This document shows positions 1 through 8,666 of a stretch of DNA of 64,000 nt, piece by piece (position 1 is the stretch's first letter; each line of letters begins with the position of its first letter). Position numbers and translations under genes: made by a program. The DNA is taken from positions 62,001 through 126,000 of the forward strand of contig NZ_FUID01000052.1 of the NCBI RefSeq assembly GCF_900163635.1, read 5' to 3'. The DNA comes from Leucobacter sp. 7(1). GTDB taxonomy: Bacteria; Actinomycetota; Actinomycetes; Actinomycetales; Microbacteriaceae. A model generated the notes under the pieces. The model was not told the origin of the DNA, ran no database searches, and saw nothing but the letters and a program-made list of their open reading frames with translations.

Positions 1-89
1 ATTCTCGGGCTATGTAGCGATTCCGGGGAAAAATCTCCGAGAAACTCGAGAATCTCCTGCGCGTCGGTGAGGGGAACGCGCGCCTGCAT
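1..89 (-). CDS. Possible 5' end of a gene leaving the left edge (partial)
   Basis: An ATG at 89 opens a minus-strand frame that stays open to the left edge, about 29 codons, beginning MQARVPLTDA and continuing with a plausible helical stretch. It would follow the acyl-CoA dehydrogenase-like gene after a 37-base gap. No Shine-Dalgarno sequence is clear, and the start overlaps a GC-rich hairpin, so this may be chance. Product not recognised. Confidence 0.25.
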   Translation of the reverse strand, partial: MQARVPLTDAQEILEFLGDFSPESLHSPR

Positions 90-107
90 GCAGGCAAGCA
101 GGCGCGC
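78..107 (-). terminator. GC-rich hairpin, probable terminator
   Basis: A perfect 10-bp inverted repeat (GCGCGCCTGC / GCAGGCGCGC) with a 10-base loop lies just past the stop of the minus-strand acyl-CoA dehydrogenase-like gene. There is no T-run, as is common for actinobacterial hairpins. It overlaps the possible short reading frame at the left edge, and both calls cannot easily be right. Confidence 0.4.
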
Positions 108-126
108 TGCGCGCAGGCACCGCGCC

Positions 127-1302
127 CTATGCCTCGTCGAGCAGCGCGGCGGCGAACAGCGGACGCGCGGCGTCGGCAGCCGGCGGGTGGAACATGCCCG
201 CCGCAGCATCCCGATACAAGCGACTCGCCTCGTGACCGTTATCGAAGCCCGAGCCGCCTGCGCACTGCAGCGCGACCTCCGCCATGCGCCGCGCGGCTGA
301 CGTGGCGTGCAGGCGTGCCCCCACAAGGCGCGGCTGCCAAGCTGCACCGTGGTCCACGAGTTCATCGAAGTCGCGTGTCACCGAGTCGAGCAGCGCGGGC
401 ACCACGAGATAGTCCAGGTGCGCATCCGCGAGCCGCACCCGCGATTCGGGGACCTCGGCGAGCGTCGTCCCGCTCCGTGCCGATGTGCGCTTCCGTAGCC
501 CTTCGGCCGCGACATCGAGCGCCCGGCGCGCAACCCCCGCGTACACGGAGGCGATGAGTAGCTGGAAGTTGGCGGCGATCGCAAAGGGCAAAAGGTCTGG
601 CTGTGGGCCCAGTGGCAGCCGCCGAACGACTCGATCCGCCGCCATCGGCACGCCATCCAGGCGGGTCGCGCGGCTCTGTGACGCTCGCATGCCGAGCACG
701 TCCCAGCGATCCGACACCGTGATCCCCGGTGCGGATCGCTCGAGAAACCCGTATACAAGCGTCGGCGCTGCCGGATCGCTGCGGTCCACACCATGAGTCA
801 GGAGTCGCGTCCAGACAGGCGAGAGCGAGGTGAAGATCTTCGTGCCGGTGATCCGGTATCCGCCGCCCGCCTGCGGTGCCGCTTCGGAGTGCGAGTCGCT
901 CAGCACCCAGTCATTGCCGGGCTCACTGATCCCGAAGGCGAAGATCTCCCCGGCCATCGCTTCGCCGAACACATGATCCAGCGAGCGATCCCCGCGCTGC
1001 CGCATGGCAACCGCGACGCCCGTGCACATGAGGTGCATGTTCACGGCGAGCGCGGTACCCGGTGCCGCCGTCGCGAGTCGCTGTTGCAGTCGCGACACCT
1101 CGTGCAGCGTGAGGCCGGGCCCACCGTACTCCTCCGGTACGAACACCGTGAGGTACCCGTGCTCCCGCAGCGCCGCGAGGTCCTCGGTGAAAAACGCGTT
1201 GTCGTGATCCGTCTCGGCCGCCCGGTCCCGGATCCGCTCGATCAGGGCGTCCGGCAGAAACCGCTCCGCGAGCTCCCGGTGACGTGTCTCCCGATCGGTC
1301 AT
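127..1302 (-). CDS. Acyl-CoA dehydrogenase family flavoprotein
   Basis: The 391-residue protein has the acyl-CoA dehydrogenase fold order: N-terminal helical domain (about 1-115), beta domain with FGISEPGND and the TGTKIF segment (about 125-235), and C-terminal helical domain ending in an LQCAGGSGF motif followed by a bound-FAD style tail. The family covers true acyl-CoA dehydrogenases and two-component flavin monooxygenases of the DszC/isobutylamine N-hydroxylase type; the sequence alone does not separate them. An AGGAGG sits just upstream of the ATG. Its position at the edge of a fatty/aromatic acid island fits acyl-CoA oxidation, but the substrate is unknown. It is divergent from the carbonic anhydrase gene. 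Confidence 0.75.
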   Translation of the reverse strand: MTDRETRHRELAERFLPDALIERIRDRAAETDHDNAFFTEDLAALREHGYLTVFVPEEYGGPGLTLHEVSRLQQRLATAAPGTALAVNMHLMCTGVAVAMRQRGDRSLDHVFGEAMAGEIFAFGISEPGNDWVLSDSHSEAAPQAGGGYRITGTKIFTSLSPVWTRLLTHGVDRSDPAAPTLVYGFLERSAPGITVSDRWDVLGMRASQSRATRLDGVPMAADRVVRRLPLGPQPDLLPFAIAANFQLLIASVYAGVARRALDVAAEGLRKRTSARSGTTLAEVPESRVRLADAHLDYLVVPALLDSVTRDFDELVDHGAAWQPRLVGARLHATSAARRMAEVALQCAGGSGFDNGHEASRLYRDAAAGMFHPPAADAARPLFAAALLDEA

Positions 1303-1380
1303 GTGCGTGCCTCCTGCAGCTCTCGTGCGGGCACAAACCCCGCGACCGCCGCCAGTCTAGCCACGGGGCACACTTCCCCG

Positions 1381-1392
1381 TACGATGCAGAC
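1381..1392 (+). promoter_or_regulatory. Probable leaderless -10 box of the carbonic anhydrase gene
   Basis: TACGAT at 1381-1386 is followed by six bases and then the ATG, so transcription would begin at or next to the A of the start codon. No convincing -35 was found. Confidence 0.35.
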
Positions 1393-2271
1393 ATGGGGGA
1401 CACACAGGATACAAATTCCGGCAGCGACGAGCGGGTGCTGCAAATTCGATGGATTGCTCATTCCGACCGCCCCGCACCGGTTGAGGCGCACACTCCGGAG
1501 GAGGCGCTTGCGCTCCTGAACGAGGGCAGTCTCGGCTTTGGCGCACTGGGGACCACCGGCGGCGACATCGAGATGCGACTCGATCCCGAAGCGCTCGGCT
1601 TCGTGAACGACTCAGATGATGACGGGATCTTGAACCAAGAACCGTTTGCGGCGGTCCTGAGCTGCTCGGATGCTCGAGTGCCGATTGAGCTTGCTCTGGG
1701 CCGTGGGGCCAACGACCTGTTTGTGGTGCGCATCGCGGGCAATGTCCCGGGCGCCGAGTGCCTGGGGAGTCTGCACTACGCCGCGGATCACCTGCCGCGG
1801 GTGCAATTGTTCACGGTGATCGGGCACTCTCAGTGCGGTGCGGTGACCGCCGCCGTCGACGCCCTGCTCTACCCGGACACCTACCCGGAGGTGGCGCGAC
1901 TTGCACCGCTGCGCGAGATCGTCGACTCACTTTTTGGCAGTGTCCGGCTGGCCGCGCACGCGCTACAGCAGGTTACGGGCACCGCGACGTTCCTCGCCGC
2001 CGCCGACTCTCCCCGGCTCCGGGAGGCCCTCATCGGGCTCAGCGCGATCGCGAACGCAGCGCTCAGCGCGAATGTCGTCGCTCAGAACCTCGGCCGCGCC
2101 GCCGCATTCGGTGTGTACGATCTGACGCAGCGCACCGTAGGGCTGATGCGCTCCGGCGGCTGGGAACCGGGCCTCCGCGTCGCCGCACAGACCGACGCCG
2201 AGTTGCAGGACACCCTGCGCGAGGCGGCGCTCGGGTACTTCGCTGCGGCGGGCACCCCGATTACGGCCTAA
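1393..2271 (+). CDS. Beta-class carbonic anhydrase
   Basis: The product interconverts CO2 and bicarbonate. The zinc ligands and dyad of the beta class are visible: CSDAR at 91-95 (Cys91, Asp93, Arg95) and GHSQCG at 144-149 (His145, Cys148). The 292-residue length is longer than the usual 200-230, through an N-terminal extension of about 75 residues with no obvious signal peptide. The ATG at 1393 was chosen because a TACGAT -10 box lies six bases upstream, suggesting a leaderless transcript; the open frame runs further upstream but there it overlaps the divergent gene. Cytoplasmic. Confidence 0.85.
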   Translation: MGDTQDTNSGSDERVLQIRWIAHSDRPAPVEAHTPEEALALLNEGSLGFGALGTTGGDIEMRLDPEALGFVNDSDDDGILNQEPFAAVLSCSDARVPIELALGRGANDLFVVRIAGNVPGAECLGSLHYAADHLPRVQLFTVIGHSQCGAVTAAVDALLYPDTYPEVARLAPLREIVDSLFGSVRLAAHALQQVTGTATFLAAADSPRLREALIGLSAIANAALSANVVAQNLGRAAAFGVYDLTQRTVGLMRSGGWEPGLRVAAQTDAELQDTLREAALGYFAAAGTPITA

Positions 2272-2726
2272 TCGGGGACGACGTCGGCGATTGTCGCCCC
2301 GTACGCTTTCGCGAGCGCATCAGCTTCGACGACAATCGCCCAGCCGTGTGATCCGGATCCCACCGCGATCCGTTCCCCACGCAAGCCCGCGTCGAGCACA
2401 ACCGGCCACGGCGTGTGCGCCCCGATAGGGGAAATCGAACCGCGCTCGTACCCCGTGGCCGCGAGCACCTCGTCCGCGGTTGGGAGCGACACACGGTTGA
2501 CGCCGAGCACGGCCCGGAGTTTGGGCCAGGAGAAGCGCGCCGCCAGATCGGTGATCACAAACACGAATTCCTCGCCACGCTGCACCACAACTGTCTTCGC
2601 GACACGCACCCCACCGACTCGCCCATCAACGGGCGGGCCGCTCCCCTCACGGGCGACAAACTCGATGGCCAGGCCACGCGCCGCGGCGTCCTCTGCTGCC
2701 AGGCGCGGCACCTCAGAAACACTCAT
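2268..2726 (-). CDS. YbaK/EbsC-type aminoacyl-tRNA deacylase
   Basis: The 152-residue protein matches the YbaK/ProX editing fold: the conserved lysine lies in VAKTVVV (Lys44), the loop GYERGSISPIG around 110 is the family GxxxP-type substrate-binding turn, and GSGSHG near the C-terminus closes the pocket. Members hydrolyse mischarged tRNAs such as Cys-tRNA(Pro) in the cytosol. The gene is tail-to-tail with the carbonic anhydrase, and the stop codons overlap by four bases. Its start codon lies inside a perfect 17-bp inverted repeat. Single-domain form; the exact mischarged substrate is not determinable. Confidence 0.85.
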   Translation of the reverse strand: MSVSEVPRLAAEDAAARGLAIEFVAREGSGPPVDGRVGGVRVAKTVVVQRGEEFVFVITDLAARFSWPKLRAVLGVNRVSLPTADEVLAATGYERGSISPIGAHTPWPVVLDAGLRGERIAVGSGSHGWAIVVEADALAKAYGATIADVVPD

Positions 2727-2759
2727 GCCGCCACACTAGTGCGGCGGCATGAGTGTTTC
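2716..2759 (-). promoter_or_regulatory. Perfect 17-bp inverted repeat enclosing the ybaK-like start codon
   Basis: GAAACACTCATGCCGCC at 2716-2732 is matched by its exact complement at 2743-2759 with a 10-base loop. In the minus-strand transcript the right half of the stem contains the ATG of the deacylase gene. It also lies just downstream of the MHS transporter stop, so it could act as that gene's terminator, as a translational lock, or both. Confidence 0.55.
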
Positions 2760-2796
2760 GCGGAGCGCGGAATCGGGCCGGATCCCGCGCCACGCC

Positions 2797-4140
2797 CTAC
2801 GGGGTGACGACGTCGGTTGTCTGCGTGGTGAGGTCCACGCCCTTCGGCTCCTTCACAAGCGACACCGCGACAAGCGAGATGATCGTGACGACCAGGATGT
2901 ACGCACCGATTGTCCAGGACGCGCCTGTCGCGCCGAATACAAGGTCGGCGATCATCGGGGCGAACGCGCCGCCGAAGATGGCACCGATCGCGTACCCGAT
3001 CGAGACGCCCGAGTAGCGCACGTCGGCCGGGAACATTTCGGAGTAGAGCGCGGCTTGCGGGCCGTATGACAGGCCAAGTCCGATCGTCATGATGAACAGT
3101 GCGGCGAAGTACATCACGATGTTGCCGGTATCGATCATGAACCACATGGGGATGGCCCAAAGCCCGAGCAGGACGTAACCGATCTGGAATGTGCGCACGC
3201 GTCCGATCCGGTCGGACAGGATGCCGCCGTACAGGGTGAAAAACAGCCAGCCGAAGGAAGCGAGCGTGGTGGCGAGCAGCACCGGGGGACGCTCCAGGCC
3301 AAGGCCACCGGCTTCAACAGGACGCGTCGCATAGGTGGAGAAGAACGCAATCAGCAGGTACCCGGCGGCGTTGTTCGCGATGAAGATCAAGGCCGCGAGG
3401 ATGACCTCGCGGGTGTGCTTCGAGAACAGGATCTTGATGGGTGCCTGCGACTCGCCCTTGCGCTCCTGGAGCTCCTTGAACACGGGCGATTCCTCCACCG
3501 TGCGGCGAATGAAGTAGCCCACGACGATGAGCAGGATCGACAGCAGGAACGGGATCCGCCAGCCCCAGGTGAGGAACTGTTCCTCGGTGAGGACAGTGGT
3601 GATCACCCACATGCTCGCGGTGGCGAGGATCATGCCGAGCGGTACACCAATCTGCGGGTATGCCCCGAAGAAGCCACGCTTGCCCTTCGGTGCGTGCTCC
3701 ACCGACATGAGTGCGGCCCCACCCCACTCGCCACCCGCGGAGAAGCCCTGCAGCACGCGGAGGAGGATGAGCAGCACGGGGGCCGCGATTCCGATCTGCG
3801 CATAGGTCGGGAGCACACCGATCAGTGCGGTTGCGACGCCCATCATGATGAGCGTGAGGACGAGCATGCGCTTGCGGCCGAGCCGGTCGCCCAGGTGGCC
3901 GGCGACAATCGCGCCAAGGGGCCGGAACAGGAATGAGATTCCGAGCGAGGCCCAAGACACGACCTGGCCGACGGTCTCCCCGGCAGGGGCGAAGTACAGC
4001 GTTGCGAACACGGCGCCTGCCGCCTGCGCGTAGATAAAGAAGTCGTACCACTCGATCGTGGTGCCCACAACGGTCCCGGCGAGTACTCGCCGCTCTTCGA
4101 TGCGTCGCGAGCTTGTGCTCGCCTGGGCAGTTGCTGTCAT
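2797..4140 (-). CDS. MHS-family (metabolite:H+ symporter) MFS transporter
   Basis: The 447-residue protein has about twelve hydrophobic segments and the MHS signatures: GTTIEWYDF in the first segment (about 26-34) and DRLGRKRML in the 2-3 loop. The family (PcaK/ShiA/KgtP/ProP relatives) imports carboxylates, aromatic acids or osmolytes with protons. The ATG at 4140 is chosen over the longer frame starting at 4272 because homologues begin a few residues before the EWYDF helix. A PaaR-like palindrome lies 40 bases upstream, so uptake of phenylacetate or a related acid is the favoured inference. Confidence 0.8.
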   Translation of the reverse strand: MTATAQASTSSRRIEERRVLAGTVVGTTIEWYDFFIYAQAAGAVFATLYFAPAGETVGQVVSWASLGISFLFRPLGAIVAGHLGDRLGRKRMLVLTLIMMGVATALIGVLPTYAQIGIAAPVLLILLRVLQGFSAGGEWGGAALMSVEHAPKGKRGFFGAYPQIGVPLGMILATASMWVITTVLTEEQFLTWGWRIPFLLSILLIVVGYFIRRTVEESPVFKELQERKGESQAPIKILFSKHTREVILAALIFIANNAAGYLLIAFFSTYATRPVEAGGLGLERPPVLLATTLASFGWLFFTLYGGILSDRIGRVRTFQIGYVLLGLWAIPMWFMIDTGNIVMYFAALFIMTIGLGLSYGPQAALYSEMFPADVRYSGVSIGYAIGAIFGGAFAPMIADLVFGATGASWTIGAYILVVTIISLVAVSLVKEPKGVDLTTQTTDVVTP

Positions 4141-4173
4141 GTGAACTCCATCGTTCGTGTTCCCCCGCGAAAT

Positions 4174-4195
4174 CCTGACCGACCGGTCGGACGGT
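4174..4195. promoter_or_regulatory. PaaR-like operator upstream of the MHS transporter
   Basis: ACCGACCGGTCGGA (4178-4191) contains a perfect 12-bp palindrome (4179-4190) and fits the ACCG-NN-CG-NN-CGGT core described for TetR-type PaaR in corynebacteria, apart from the final base. It resembles the sites at 8603 and 19168. Confidence 0.5.
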
Positions 4196-4311
4196 TTCCG
4201 AGTGTACATGGAGACGCGTGGGCAACAACAATCCACGCCGCGCTCCGAAAACGAAGCAACGGCGCTGATCACCCAGTTCTCGAACCCGGGACGTGGTGCC
4301 GGATCGCGGTG

Positions 4312-4755
4312 CTAGCCCTCGGGCAGGTTGGGGAAATCCTCGAAGATGAGGAGTGTTCGCGACGTGCGCACGGACGGGATCGCCTGGACCTCCTCCAGCA
4401 CAACGCGGCGCAGGTCGCGGTTGTCCCGCGCACGCACAAGCAGCAGCACGTCGAACTCGCCGCCGACGAGCGCGATGTGCTCAACCTCGGGGATCTGCAT
4501 CAGACGCGCACGGACGTCCTGCCAGGCGGGCTGTTCGACCGAGAGCGTGACATAGGCGGAGGCGTGCTGCCCAAACCGCACAGGATCGGTGCGCACGGTG
4601 AACCCCGTAATCACCCCGGAATCACGCAGTCGTTTCACCCGCGCGTGGGCCCCCGCCCGCGAGATGTGCACCTCCTCGGCCAGTGTGGTCATCGAGGCTC
4701 GCGCGTCCTTGCGCAGCACCTCGATAATCGCCCGATCCGTCTCGTCCAGTTCCAT
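4312..4755 (-). CDS. Lrp/AsnC-family transcriptional regulator
   Basis: The 147-residue protein has the Lrp arrangement: an N-terminal winged HTH (about 1-62, with the recognition region around EEVHISRAGAHARVKRL) and a C-terminal RAM/AsnC effector domain (about 70-140, ending HIALVGGEFDVLLLV and ILIFEDFPN-like strands). Such proteins sense amino acids. It is transcribed divergently from the 2-oxoacid dehydrogenase operon, the usual arrangement when an Lrp protein controls branched-chain 2-oxoacid dehydrogenase (bkd) genes, so it likely regulates that operon in response to Leu, Ile, Val or Phe (inference). Confidence 0.85.
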   Translation of the reverse strand: MELDETDRAIIEVLRKDARASMTTLAEEVHISRAGAHARVKRLRDSGVITGFTVRTDPVRFGQHASAYVTLSVEQPAWQDVRARLMQIPEVEHIALVGGEFDVLLLVRARDNRDLRRVVLEEVQAIPSVRTSRTLLIFEDFPNLPEG

Positions 4756-4930
4756 GCCACTCCCGTCTCGGCGGTTCGCCCCATTGCTTGCTCAATCGTA
4801 CACTTATTTCCCGAATTCTGAATAGAACGTCCACCGAACCTGCGCCCGAGCGAGACAAAAGCTACTGTGAGGGGCACCACCACTGCGCCTCCGTTCACCA
4901 GGGAGTGCGCATTAGCTCAAGGAGGAGCCG

Positions 4931-6040
4931 ATGTCTCAATCCAGAGTGTCCGCTGAGGCCACCGCTCTCCTGCCCCGGGACGTCCCGGTGCAGCTCGTCA
5001 CCCCGACCGGTGACCACACCCCCGACGCCACGTACGCGACCCCCGACGATGACGCACTCACCCGCGCCTATGCCGCCCTGGTTGCGGGCCGCCGGATCAA
5101 TGACCAGTGCAATGCCCTCGTTCGTCAGGGTCGTCTCGCGGTCTACCCCTCCTCGAATGGCCAAGAGGCGTGCCAGATCGCCGCGGCCCACGTTCTCGCG
5201 GAGACCGACTGGCTGTTCCCAACATACCGGGACTCAGTCTCCGTGATCACCCGCGGCGTTGCTGCCGAGGACACAATGGTGCTGCTGCGCGGCGACTGGC
5301 ATTCAGGGTACGACCCGCACGAGCGCCGGGTGGCCCCGCAGGCAACCCCACTTGCCACCCAGCTGCTGCACGCCGTCGGCTTCGCCCACGCGGCAAAGCT
5401 ACGCGGTGAAGACACTGTCGTCCTCGCGATGTGCGGCGACGGTGCCACGAGCGAGGGCGACTTCCATGAGGCGATGAACTTCGCCGCCGTCTTCGGCCTC
5501 GCCGTCGTCTTCTTCATCCAGAACAACGAGTTTGCGATCTCGGTGCCGCTCTCGCGGCAGACCGCCGCGCCGTCACTGGCTCACAAGGCGATCGGCTACG
5601 GCATGCCCGGCCAGCGCGTGGACGGCAACGACGTTGCCGCGCTCCTCTCGGTGCTCGGCGAGGCCGTCGATCGCGCCCGTCGCGGCGAGGGCCCGAGTCT
5701 CGTCGAAGCGCACACCTACCGGATGCTCGCGCACACAAACGCGGACGACGACACCCGCTACCGCGAGCACGAGGCCGTGCAGGCGTGGACCGAGCGCGAT
5801 CCGCTGGATCGCGTCCGCACCCTGCTGCGCGATCGGGGCACGCTGACCGAAGAGCTCGAGGCCGAGTTCGCCGAGGCCGCGGAGCGCACCGCAGCTGAGC
5901 TGCGTGAGGCAATGCACGCCGAGCCCGTCGTCAACCCCGAAGATCTCTTCGCGCACGTCTTTGCCGAGCGCCCCGCGACGCTCGATGCCCAGTGGCACAC
6001 CCTGCAGGACGAGATCGACCGTACGGAGGCCGACGCATGA
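4931..6040 (+). CDS. bkdA: 2-oxoacid dehydrogenase E1 component, alpha subunit
   Basis: The thiamine-diphosphate motif is clear: CGDGATSEGDFHEAMN at 168-183, closing with FFIQNN at 194-199. The 369-residue length and the Y-P-S-S-N-G-Q-E segment near 72-79 are typical of E1alpha of the branched-chain or pyruvate type. With E1beta it decarboxylates a 2-oxoacid and acylates the lipoyl group of E2. AAGGAGG precedes the ATG. The stop overlaps the next start (ATGA). The divergent Lrp gene suggests branched-chain substrates, but the paa setting also allows phenylpyruvate. The gene symbol is by role, not by proven substrate. Confidence 0.85.
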   Translation: MSQSRVSAEATALLPRDVPVQLVTPTGDHTPDATYATPDDDALTRAYAALVAGRRINDQCNALVRQGRLAVYPSSNGQEACQIAAAHVLAETDWLFPTYRDSVSVITRGVAAEDTMVLLRGDWHSGYDPHERRVAPQATPLATQLLHAVGFAHAAKLRGEDTVVLAMCGDGATSEGDFHEAMNFAAVFGLAVVFFIQNNEFAISVPLSRQTAAPSLAHKAIGYGMPGQRVDGNDVAALLSVLGEAVDRARRGEGPSLVEAHTYRMLAHTNADDDTRYREHEAVQAWTERDPLDRVRTLLRDRGTLTEELEAEFAEAAERTAAELREAMHAEPVVNPEDLFAHVFAERPATLDAQWHTLQDEIDRTEADA

Positions 6041-7116
6041 GCACCGCAACCCTGACCCAGACTGACGCCCCGACCGCAGCAGATACCGCGGCTCCGCAGC
6101 GCCCGGCCGATACCTCCCAGGCGGCACCGTCAACCGTTGAGACAATGACCATGGCGGCGGCGCTGAACCGTGCGCTGGCAGACTCGCTCGAAGAAGACGG
6201 CCGCGTGCTCATCTTCGGCGAGGACGTGGGGGCTCTTGGCGGCGTCTTCCGGATCACTGACGGCCTCACCGCCCGCTTCGGCGAGGACCGGTGCTTCGAC
6301 ACCCCGCTCGCCGAGTCCGGCATCATGGGCTCCGCGGTCGGCATGGCGATGAACGGGATGATCCCGGTCGTCGAGATGCAGTTCGACGCGTTCGCTTTCC
6401 CGGCGTTCGAGCAGGTCGTGAGCCACGTCGCGAAGCTCGGCAACCGCACCAAGGGTGCCACCCGCATGCCCATCGTGGTCCGGATCCCCTACGGTGGCGG
6501 CATCGGCGGCGTCGAGCACCACTGCGATTCTTCTGAGGCTTACTACGCCCACACTCCGGGCCTCACCGTGGTCTCCCCCGCAACTCCGCAGGACGCGTAC
6601 TCGCTCCTGCGTGCGGCAATCGCGTCGCCGGATCCCGTGATCTTCATGGAGCCAAAGAAGCTCTACTGGTCGAAGGGCCCGGTCGACACCTCGATCGTCG
6701 CTGAGCTGCGACAGGCGCAGGTTGTGCGTGAGGGCACCGATCTCACGCTCATCAGCTACGGGCCGTCCCTTTCCGTCGCAACCGCCGCCGCAGAAGCTGC
6801 CGAGGCCGAGGGCCGCAGCGTGCAGGTTGTGGACGTCCGCACGCTCACCCCCTTCGATGACAAGACCGTCATGGACGCCGTCCGCGGCACCGGGCGCGCG
6901 ATTGTCATCGCCGAGGCCCCCGGTTTCGCGAGCGTCGCGTCCGAGATCCAGGCGCGCGTGTTTGAGCAGTGCTTCGAGTATCTGGAAGCTCCCGTGCGGA
7001 AGGTCGCCGGGTTCGACGTCCCGTTCCCCTCACCGAAGTTTGAGCATTGGAACCTGCCCGACGTTGACCGCGTCATGGACGCGATCGACACCCTGCACTG
7101 GGAGGACGCACGATGA
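6037..7116 (+). CDS. bkdB: 2-oxoacid dehydrogenase E1 component, beta subunit
   Basis: This E1beta subunit has an N-terminal transketolase-like pyrimidine-binding domain with FGEDVGALGGVF and the TPLAESGIMG segment, a RIPYGGGIGGVEHH loop, and a C-terminal transketolase domain (VVDVRTLTPFD). It forms the alpha2beta2 E1 with the upstream subunit. The ATG at 6037 overlaps the E1alpha stop by four bases, and the downstream E2 start overlaps its own stop, so the three are translationally coupled. The mature protein is 359 residues, with an Ala/Thr-rich head of about 30. Confidence 0.85.
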   Translation: MSTATLTQTDAPTAADTAAPQRPADTSQAAPSTVETMTMAAALNRALADSLEEDGRVLIFGEDVGALGGVFRITDGLTARFGEDRCFDTPLAESGIMGSAVGMAMNGMIPVVEMQFDAFAFPAFEQVVSHVAKLGNRTKGATRMPIVVRIPYGGGIGGVEHHCDSSEAYYAHTPGLTVVSPATPQDAYSLLRAAIASPDPVIFMEPKKLYWSKGPVDTSIVAELRQAQVVREGTDLTLISYGPSLSVATAAAEAAEAEGRSVQVVDVRTLTPFDDKTVMDAVRGTGRAIVIAEAPGFASVASEIQARVFEQCFEYLEAPVRKVAGFDVPFPSPKFEHWNLPDVDRVMDAIDTLHWEDAR

Positions 7117-8531
7117 GCACGCAGACCTTCAACCTGCCCGACCTGGGCGAGGGCCTCACCGAGGCCGTGCTCGTGCGTTGGGCCGTCGCGGTCGGCGACG
7201 AGATCGGCCTCGACCAGGTCATTGCGGAGGTCGAGACCGCAAAGAGCATCGTGGATCTCCCCACGCCCTACGCGGGAACCGTGCTTGCGCTGCACGGCGA
7301 GGAGGGCGGGACAATCCTTACCGGGGCCCCCGTCATCGAGGTGAGCGACGGATCCGCGGATGCGGCACCGGCACCCGCCGCACACGCCGCCGAGAAGGAG
7401 GCCTACCGCGCCGAGGAGCAGGCCGGATCCGGCAACGTGCTCATCGGCTACGGCACCGGAGCCGGTCCCGCGAAGGGTCGCCGACGCCGCGCCGGATCGG
7501 CCGCAGCTGTTCCGGCTGCGCCAGCTGCGCGAGCAGCAGCAGCGCCAGCCGCAGCGGCACCAGCAGCAGTAGCGGCGCCAGCAGCGGCACCGGCAGCACC
7601 CGCCACAGGTCGCCCGGTTGCGGTGCGCTCGCCCATCGTGCGCCGTCTCGCCCGCGAGCTCGGGATCGACCCCCGCACAGTTTCCCCGACCGGCAGCGAC
7701 GGGGCGGTCACCCGCTCCGACGTGCTTCGCGCTGCGGAGGCTGTGGAGGCTGCGCAGGCGATGCCAGCGGCGGCGGCACCGCTGGGTTCCGTTTCGGGTC
7801 CGGCGAGCGGCACCACGGCCAGGCCCACCGGTCCGCTCCGCGAGATCCAGCGCGAGCGCTTCTCACCGCTCCGCAAGGCTGTCAGCGCCACGCTCAGCCG
7901 GAGCCGCAGCGAGATCCCCGAGGCGACAGTGTGGGTGGACGTCGACGTGACGCAGCTCTGGGAGCTGCGCCCGCAGATGGCAACACCGGGCGAGAAGGCC
8001 CCGTCCGTGACGGCGCTGTTTGCCCGCTACGTGCTGCTCGCTCTCGAGCGCTTCCCGCTGCTCGCGTCACGCATCGTGGGGGACGGTGAGGAGCTCGCGC
8101 AGTTTGACGGCGTGAACCTCGGCGTCGCAGTTGACACAGCGCGCGGCCTCATGGTGCCCATGATCCCGCGCGCCGACAATCTCGATCTTGCGGGCCTCGA
8201 CGGCGCACTGCGCGACCTCGCCCTCACGGCTCGCGACGGTCGCACGCCGCCGGAGCTGATGCGCGATTCGACGTTCACCGTCAACAACTACGGCGGCTTT
8301 GGCGTCGACGGTTCCGCGGCAATCATCAACACCCCCAACGTCGCGATCTTGGGGATCGGGCGGATCATCGAGCGGCCCTGGGTCGTCGACGGCGAGATCG
8401 TGGCGCGCCGGATCACGCAGCTGTCGCTCGTGTTCGACCACCGCGTCTGCGATGGCGGCTACGCAGCCGGGTTCCTTCGCGCGGTTGTTGACATGCTCGA
8501 ACGGCCGCTTACGGCGTACGCTCGCGTGTAA
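7113..8531 (+). CDS. bkdC: Dihydrolipoamide acyltransferase (E2) of a 2-oxoacid dehydrogenase
   Basis: Domains run in order: an N-terminal lipoyl domain with the lipoylated lysine in ETAKS (Lys44), a long Ala/Pro-rich linker from about 120 encoded by GCA/GCC repeats, a peripheral E1/E3-binding domain (RSPIVRRLAREL, about 170-205), and the catalytic acyltransferase domain ending with FDHRVCDGG (His443, Asp447). The 472-residue length is normal for a one-lipoyl E2. It transfers the acyl group to CoA. No E3 (dihydrolipoamide dehydrogenase) gene is present in the window; E3 is presumably shared from elsewhere. Confidence 0.87.
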   Translation: MSTQTFNLPDLGEGLTEAVLVRWAVAVGDEIGLDQVIAEVETAKSIVDLPTPYAGTVLALHGEEGGTILTGAPVIEVSDGSADAAPAPAAHAAEKEAYRAEEQAGSGNVLIGYGTGAGPAKGRRRRAGSAAAVPAAPAARAAAAPAAAAPAAVAAPAAAPAAPATGRPVAVRSPIVRRLARELGIDPRTVSPTGSDGAVTRSDVLRAAEAVEAAQAMPAAAAPLGSVSGPASGTTARPTGPLREIQRERFSPLRKAVSATLSRSRSEIPEATVWVDVDVTQLWELRPQMATPGEKAPSVTALFARYVLLALERFPLLASRIVGDGEELAQFDGVNLGVAVDTARGLMVPMIPRADNLDLAGLDGALRDLALTARDGRTPPELMRDSTFTVNNYGGFGVDGSAAIINTPNVAILGIGRIIERPWVVDGEIVARRITQLSLVFDHRVCDGGYAAGFLRAVVDMLERPLTAYARV

Positions 8532-8539
8532 CGCCACCC

Positions 8540-8584
8540 CGCCGAGGGGCTTCCGCGCAGGGTTTGCGTGGGAGCCCCTCGGCG
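8540..8584 (+). terminator. Terminator after the E2 gene
   Basis: CGCCGAGGGGCT at 8540-8551 pairs perfectly with 8573-8584 across a 21-base loop. It lies nine bases past the E2 stop and separates the dehydrogenase operon from the following paa-type operon. Confidence 0.65.
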
Positions 8585-8599
8585 CTCTATCCTGAATTC

Positions 8600-8622
8600 A
8601 TTACCGACCGATCAGTCACTAA
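8600..8622. promoter_or_regulatory. PaaR-like operator upstream of the thiolase operon
   Basis: ACCGACCGATCAGT at 8603-8616 fits the ACCG-NN-CG-NN-C(A/G)GT core of corynebacterial PaaR sites and starts 64 bases before the thiolase ATG. The nearby TetR gene at 16,546 is the likely binder. Confidence 0.5.
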
Positions 8623-8666
8623 TTCGATGTGACGGACGGACGGGGCAGACGAGGAGGTCAACGCCC

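Noticed and set aside
6722-8089. 455-codon plus-strand frame overlapping E1beta and E2
   Set aside because: Low-complexity Arg/Ser/Pro-rich translation out of frame with two genes that show complete catalytic motifs and coupled starts.
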